Shown here piece by piece: positions 58,512 through 64,000 of a stretch of DNA of 64,000 bases. Position numbers and translations under genes: made by a program. Under the pieces are notes generated by a model, which saw nothing but the letters and a program-made list of their open reading frames with translations, was not told the DNA's origin and did not search any database. Position 1 is the first letter of the stretch. Every line of letters begins with the position of its first letter. The stretch is from Saxidomus purpurata (Eukaryota; Mollusca; Bivalvia; Venerida; Veneridae): assembly GCA_022818135.1 (NCBI GenBank), contig JAFMSR010000005.1:22990414-23054413 (forward strand). Direction: 5' to 3'.

Positions 58512-61500
58512 ACAGAGGTAATGATCATTTTATGTAGTAAAAAAGGGTTGAACTTCGCTGATGTTAACCACGCACATTTTATATAGAAACCTGCCCCAGT
58601 GCCCATCTCCCAGCCATGCTTCAAAAACATGCGCGGCGTCTTTGATGCCTTGCATCAAAATTCGTCTTGTAAATATTGGGCTAAGGTAAACTAATGTGTC
58701 ATTTGACAGCCAGCCATCAGTTGTTTCCCTTTGCAACAGTGTAAATAAATAACAGATTAATGTTCAAATCTTTGGAACTATTTGTCATTGCTCCTCCACT
58801 GCTACTGTGGTTGTTTCATTAAATCATAACAGCACTTTTATTTTATTTACTCTGTAATGCTTTGCACAGTCAAGTGTGAATTACAATATGATTCCTTTCA
58901 CAGTAAATAGCAGTAGAATTTCTGGATGGATAGAGATTTTATAGAGGGTCTTTATATGGGTATTTTGTGACAAAATATATTAAAAGTCAGGTGTACAATT
59001 TACTAAACTGACGTCATGTTGCCTGGACCCCCAGACTTCTGTGATTGTTCTTAGTTGGTGCTTATTTAGTTTGTGATAGGTTACAAAGCTTAATGGCTGG
59101 GTCATAGGAGCTCCTGCAGTGACAGATTCAAGAATAACATAAGACCAAAGAATAACTTTGTATTTTTCTGAGATTATAGACTAGCTAAAAATTTATAATT
59201 ATGTTAAGAATGCATGTTTTTATAGTTTAGTCATTCTTATGTATATATGATTGATTTTGTATGTGTTTGTAGAAATGTAAAATGAGCAGTTTGAAACTAT
59301 TTTAAATTTGAAATCATTGGCTGTGTATTAGTACTATGTACATGTACTAGTAATATTGCGATGATTTAATTTTTCGCTATTTTTGCGAATTTCCCGCTTT
59401 GCCAATTTAAAACTCTTGCGAAAAATTCTTTTCACAAAGACTTTCTAATAGAGAATTATCCTTTTGCTTATATAAAATTTGCCAATAAGTCCGTCTGCTC
59501 ACAAATAGTGAAATTATTGTCACCCGGAAATTACCCGAATTACGGTACGAAAAGATTACAGTGGTGTGTTCCATTCAGGTCATTTCAGAAATACTACAAT
59601 TATAAGCATTGATACTCTTTGAGGTACTGAATAGGATATTACTGCACAACAAACATTTTTAAATGACTTCATTAGGATAATGTGCTTTTTTTCACAAGAA
59701 TCAGATCTTCATGTTTAAGGTCAAGGTCACACTTAGATATCAAAAGTATTTGTTCTGTCTTGGTGTTCATTTCAGTTGTTTTGATAAACTTAGCATGACT
59801 TTTCATCAGGGTGAGTTGGTTATGTCATGTGCAATAATTGAGTCTGTGGATCGAAGGTCAAGGTTAAACTGGAGCATTTAGTTTTAACATTTTTTATTCA
59901 TATAGTAAAACATGAACAAATACAATGCATTTATACTCTTTTTCCTGAGTGTTTGCAATCGCAAAAACTGATTCATTTTTCAAGAAAATTTACTCTTATG
60001 TCCACTTCATCAAAACTGAAGACTATTTTTGGTCGAGATAGCATTTCAAAGAACTATGAAATATACATAACAACTTTAAAAGTGCAATCAGGGATTTGAC
60101 AGGTATTTTTGAAATAATGACGTGGATAAAATCTGCACTGAAATGTGAAATGCATTCAATTGTAATGAAATCTATTGAGGATCAATGGAAACATGATTTT
60201 ATAATGCAAAATGAGCAATTTGACTCCCTGCTCAAAATGTATGACTTATTAAAAAGGTTGCGTATTTAAAGTTGTTAAGTATATATAGAAACTACGGTTT
60301 TATTTGATTCTGCTTTTCCTATATCCCATTCCAATCCATCCAATTTGCATTTTATCTTTAGGTGTGTGGTTCATTTTTAAGTCTGGACTATTATCTTGAA
60401 ATGTAATGTTTTGTCACTTTCAATGCGTACTGCTTTGTAACCTATGTTCACTACTGAAATGGTTGTAAGTTATGCATAGAAATGGATGCTTATCACAGTA
60501 CAGTGTAGGAACATGTGTATTTGCAATGTTTTGTTTATGCATAAGCATTACTTTGCTCATGAATTATGACTTGCATAAAATGTACACAGTCGGACCACAG
60601 TCGAACTTGCGTCAAACTTTCGTGGGAATTGTGGTTCAACAGAAAAAATATGTAAATAGGATGTTTGGTTTTCAGCTCATCTGCACGTGGTAGTGTGGGG
60701 AAATTATTGGATCATGTAAGTGTTTACATGGTCGTTGAGAACAAAGGCATCCGGCTGAGCAATATAGGGCCAAGTTGCCAGCTTAAGTTGTTTGTCTTTC
60801 TAGCTTAGTTTGCATCCTGGTTTAATTTGATGAATGTTAAACTATCAGATCTGTTAATGTTGGATTATAACTGTCTCAACGGACACTTCACAATAGTGAA
60901 CAACTATCTAGATTCTGATTGTCATACAGACGTCTATCTGTGTGTCAATGCTACTGCCCATATCAATAACTTTGATTTCATTTTTATTGGTACAAATGTA
61001 TAACTTTACTCTTATGTTCTTTCTTTTTTCTGTGATTCTGTTATCACAATGTACATTTACATCTGTGTCTAGTACATCTGGGTTAGTGGTCTTCTGAGCT
61101 TTTATTAGTCGGTTACTGTCCCATTAGTTCTTGGTCACTATGTGAAAGGCCTTGGTAACATTGCATCCATGTCTGCTAACATTGGTGATGGGTTGGTCTG
61201 TTTTTAGATTTGGTTGTTTAAATTCAATCTCTTAAATGGAAAACAAGTAGCAAACATGTAAATATACTTTTTGGTGTCTGTGAACTGACTTTTGGATTTA
61301 AGTCAATAACTCCATATGAAGAATTCACATTTTAGAAGTTTAAGGTACATTTCTAAGAGAATGAGGAAAGATTTGAGTCCAGATGGTGCAATATTGATTT
61401 ACTGTTTTTATATTTGATAAAAAAATGTAACGCAATTACTCTAAAACTTTCACTTTTTAAAATGTTTCAATCTGTTTTTCATTTTCATACATGTACTTAT

Positions 61501-62212
61501 GACTCGTATTCTCACATTGATTTGTGACTCAGATTTATTTCAACAGAATTTTTTTCTGTGAAAAGTTTCATATTGAAATAAAATTTTACCCAAAATCTTC
61601 AAATATTTCTTTTTTATTCCAATGTAGCCATGTTATTTTCACAGTTACACACTTCTTTCATATTCATCCGTCAGTATTCTGTGAATTATGGTAGCTACTT
61701 AACAGACTCAAACCCATGTCTAGTTAAGTACATGCACAGAAGAATTTCTACCGTAGTTGGATCCAATTTCTAGTACATGTCCTGTTGATCAACCTCATTG
61801 TAAGATACAAACCTGAAATTCACAACCAGTACTGTGCAAACCATATACTTCCAATTAATTGATCAACATTTTCATTCTAACTTTGTGCTTGAATAGCAAG
61901 TTTAATTCCAAGCAGTGAGTTGTGTCTTCAATTTTACCTTGATCCTGCTATATATCTAAATGGACACAACCATTACTTGTTTAAAGAGGGTAATGATTGA
62001 AAATGTATTGAGTAGCAGACGCAGTATCATCATGATCTGCTATAGTTGCAAAGGTCGAATCATTTGTCACAAGCATGTTAAAGGTTAATCTTATTGCAGG
62101 GTCCGGGGTTTGTTCCCCATCGGTACCATCGTGGTAATGTTCTAAGGCAACCCATTTGATTCCCCATAGCCCTCTCTGTTCTAGACTGATTCTGTTCAGA
62201 GTGAGTCCGTGT
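58512..62212. other. No gene recognised; scattered repeat fragments
   Basis: AAGGTCAAGGTCACACTT at about 59717 and AAGGTCAAGG at about 59856 resemble 18823. GGCTGAGCAATATAGGGCCA at 60753-60772 looks like a decayed end of the AGGGCCAT-hairpin family. A TGATCTGC/tRNA-like GGGGTTTGTTCCCC segment lies at about 62030-62120. No coding exon is supported. Confidence 0.35.
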
Positions 62213-62270
62213 AATGTTCTGTGAACTTAAGTATGATATGTTGAATAGATGATTAGATGGTGACCCACAT
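62213..62270. repeat. Direct repeat of about 58 bp, copy 1
   Basis: Shares TAATNTTCTGTGAACTTA, GTATGATATGTTGAATAGAT and GGTGACCCACA with 62846-62906; the copies are about 633 bp apart in the same direction. Unit of an unknown repeat. Confidence 0.75.
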
Positions 62271-62845
62271 TAATCAAAGTTGTACGAGTTTCTTTTGCAA
62301 CCGAGAATAAATAAATGTATATAGAATACTACATTATCAAACGTGAACTGTTCTGTTTGATGGGTAAAGAAACAAAATCTATAAAATCTTCACAATATAT
62401 TCACATGCTATAGTTTAATATCACAATTCAGTCATTATTAATACACGTATATATGTATCACCACATCAGTCAATGCATAAATATTGTCTTGGAGAAAATT
62501 ATGGCATTTCAAAACATTTCTGCCTTTAGAACAGCACACGATTTAACTTCAAACCTGTGAATTGTATACTGTTATTTCAAGGTGACCACATCAGAAACAG
62601 AGATGTTAAGTTTTGAATGATGAGTGATTTTTAACATTCCAAATTTGGATTTCTTTATTCAAAGTATGAGGTTTTCACCTAAGATAGGTAAACTTTCAGG
62701 ATCTTAAAACAGTTTTATCCAAACAGATGAGTGAAAAATTGTGTGAAAACATGGTATGACAAGTAAATCTTCAAAGCTATAACATCTATCCCCTGGTAGG
62801 AGATTTGACCACTTAGACAAAAAAGGCTGAACCCTACATGGCTGA

Positions 62846-62906
62846 TGTAATTTTCTGTGAACTTATAGTATGATATGTTGAATAGATCATTAGGTGGTGA
62901 CCCACA
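62846..62906. repeat. Direct repeat of about 58 bp, copy 2
   Basis: Second copy of the segment at 62213-62270, differing by a two-base insertion (TATAG for AAG) and a few substitutions. The 86-codon minus-strand frame over it is not supported. Confidence 0.75.
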
Positions 62907-63482
62907 CAAAAAACAGCTCGGACTAAACCACAGCTGTGTTAATATCAAATGTCTTAACTCGGAGTACAATCGCATAGTCCGCCATCGTGTAATGTGTTTA
63001 AATCTCTATGCAGACTACACATAATTATGTAGGTGTAATTTACAATAATGTTTTTTTTTCAGTGATAATCTTGAAACTTTAAAACACAACAATACTGTGT
63101 TTTTATTTAGTCCGTCACTGCATGCACACCCTAAAAGACAAAATGTTAAATGCTTGGAAGCAAAAAATTAATGTTACAATGCTTGGAAGCAAAGCATTTA
63201 CATTCACAAGAAAGAAGAATATAATCTGTATCTAAATACCTTAACCAAGGCAAAAAAAAATTAACTACAAATTTTTCATTTAGAGCTGTATGTCTCACAA
63301 GTGCTTTGTCTTGTCACCTGACTGTAAGCCCCTACAATTTAAACAATGAAGTAATGACAAACCAATAAAAACTTTGATTACATAATTTTGGACTAGGTAG
63401 GAATTTCAAATTTTATGTATAACTTTCAGACAAATTTGGTTTAATGTAACAAAAACCTCTAAACACATCATTTCAAAATAGA
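62907..63482. other. No gene recognised
   Basis: AT-rich; a short direct repeat of ATGCTTGGAAGCAAA lies at about 63150 and 63180. Confidence 0.35.
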
Positions 63483-64000
63483 CTAGAACTATCACTGAAG
63501 GTGATGTTATACCCCCCCCCCCCCCCCCTGCCGCCGATCACCCCAATGACACAAGATTTTACTATCTCATGCCCTTTTGACGTTTGACCTAGTGACCCGA
63601 AACATGGACCATGCACAACTAGGCATGGTGCTTATCACTTCTGTGAAGTATCATTAAATTCTGACCAGGGGTTTTGGAGATTTAGCGTCCACAAGATTTT
63701 ACTATCTCGAGCCCCTGTGACTTTGACCTAGAGACCCGAAACATGGACCATGCACAACTAGGCATTGTACTTATCACTTGTGTGAAGTATCATTAAATTC
63801 TGACCAGGGGTTTTGGAGATTTAATGTCCACAAGATTTTACTATCTCGAGCCCCTGTGACTTTAACCTAGAGACCCGAAACATGGACCATGCACAACTAG
63901 GCATTGTACTTATCACTTGAGTGAAGTATCATTAAATTCTGACCAGGGGTATTGGAGATTTAATGTCCACAATATTCCGTCAACAGACGGAATGACAAGC
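63483..64000 (-). mobile_element. Tandem-core element 3 (pearl/Helitron-like), minus strand, cut by window end
   Basis: Read on the minus strand, the end is a G17 run, TATAACATCACCTTCAGTGA and then CTAG (63483-63486). The hairpin is ATCAC-CTTCA-GTGAT (63491-63505). The core has three units of 139-140 bp (ACAAGATTTT at 63551, 63691 and 63830) whose text matches the core of element 2, and the CCGTC...GACGG palindrome is reached at about 63976-63990. The left arm lies beyond the window. Confidence 0.75.

Noticed and set aside
62213..62906. LTR retrotransposon
   Set aside because: The direct repeats are only about 58 bp and the interior has no gag, pol or primer-binding site.
1..64000. CRISPR array, bacterial operons or viral genes
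   Set aside because: The tandem arrays lack uniform unique spacers and no prokaryotic or viral coding region is visible; the DNA is typical of an animal nuclear genome.

Overview
The window is nuclear DNA of an animal, most likely a bivalve mollusc. It is AT-rich and about two thirds of it shows nothing recognisable. It is crowded with short mobile-element remnants and minisatellites of kinds common in bivalve genomes: tandem-core elements bounded by TATACCCCC / GGGGGTAT arms, tRNA-headed SINEs, and elements ending in the hairpin AGGGCCATCATGGCCCT. No mitochondrial, viral or bacterial genes were seen. The bivalve call is inference from repeat style and protein type.

Only two protein-coding genes are well supported. 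Both are on the + strand, about 16 kb apart, and both encode type II membrane (Golgi) heparan sulfate glucosamine 3-O-sulfotransferases of the HS3ST1/HS3ST5 type. They lie at 35729-36796 (355 aa) and 52542-53678 (378 aa). Each coding sequence is a single exon preceded closely by a plausible 3' splice site and by an in-frame stop, so upstream exons would be untranslated. The two are old paralogues, with roughly half of the catalytic-domain positions identical by eye. Both carry Asn where vertebrate enzymes have Asp three residues after the His of the E-x-H-F-F motif. The first also has a 13-codon upstream ORF that ends one base before the main ATG.

Region by region: 1-13 kb is mostly unannotated, with a reverse-strand SINE at 3.7-3.95 kb and a minisatellite at 7.1-7.5 kb. 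13.1-15.3 kb holds two tandem-core (pearl/Helitron-like) elements and a SINE fragment. 16.4-17.1 kb is a CATTAC-rich tract. 22-27 kb holds three minisatellites and a SINE. 28.7-30.3 kb is a cluster of repeat fragments, including a TA-flanked MITE. 34.08-35.09 kb is a 1003-bp TIR transposon with a 7-bp target duplication, immediately 5' of the first HS3ST exon. 39.5-46.5 kb is repeat-rich and includes a 380-bp foldback element with RAG/Transib-like ends and a 5-bp duplication, nested in a 72-bp hairpin element that has an empty paralogue about 1.1 kb upstream. 48.4-48.8 kb is CpG-rich. 50.35-51 kb is an in-phase 54-bp minisatellite. The second HS3ST gene follows. 55-64 kb holds further repeat fragments, a very GC-rich hairpin at 56.9 kb, a promoter-like cluster at 57.4 kb, and a third tandem-core element cut by the window end.

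The two enzymes would do the same job: 3-O-sulfation of glucosamine in heparan sulfate in the Golgi, using PAPS. Nothing else in the window joins them in a pathway. All element family names are judgements from structure, made without database comparison.
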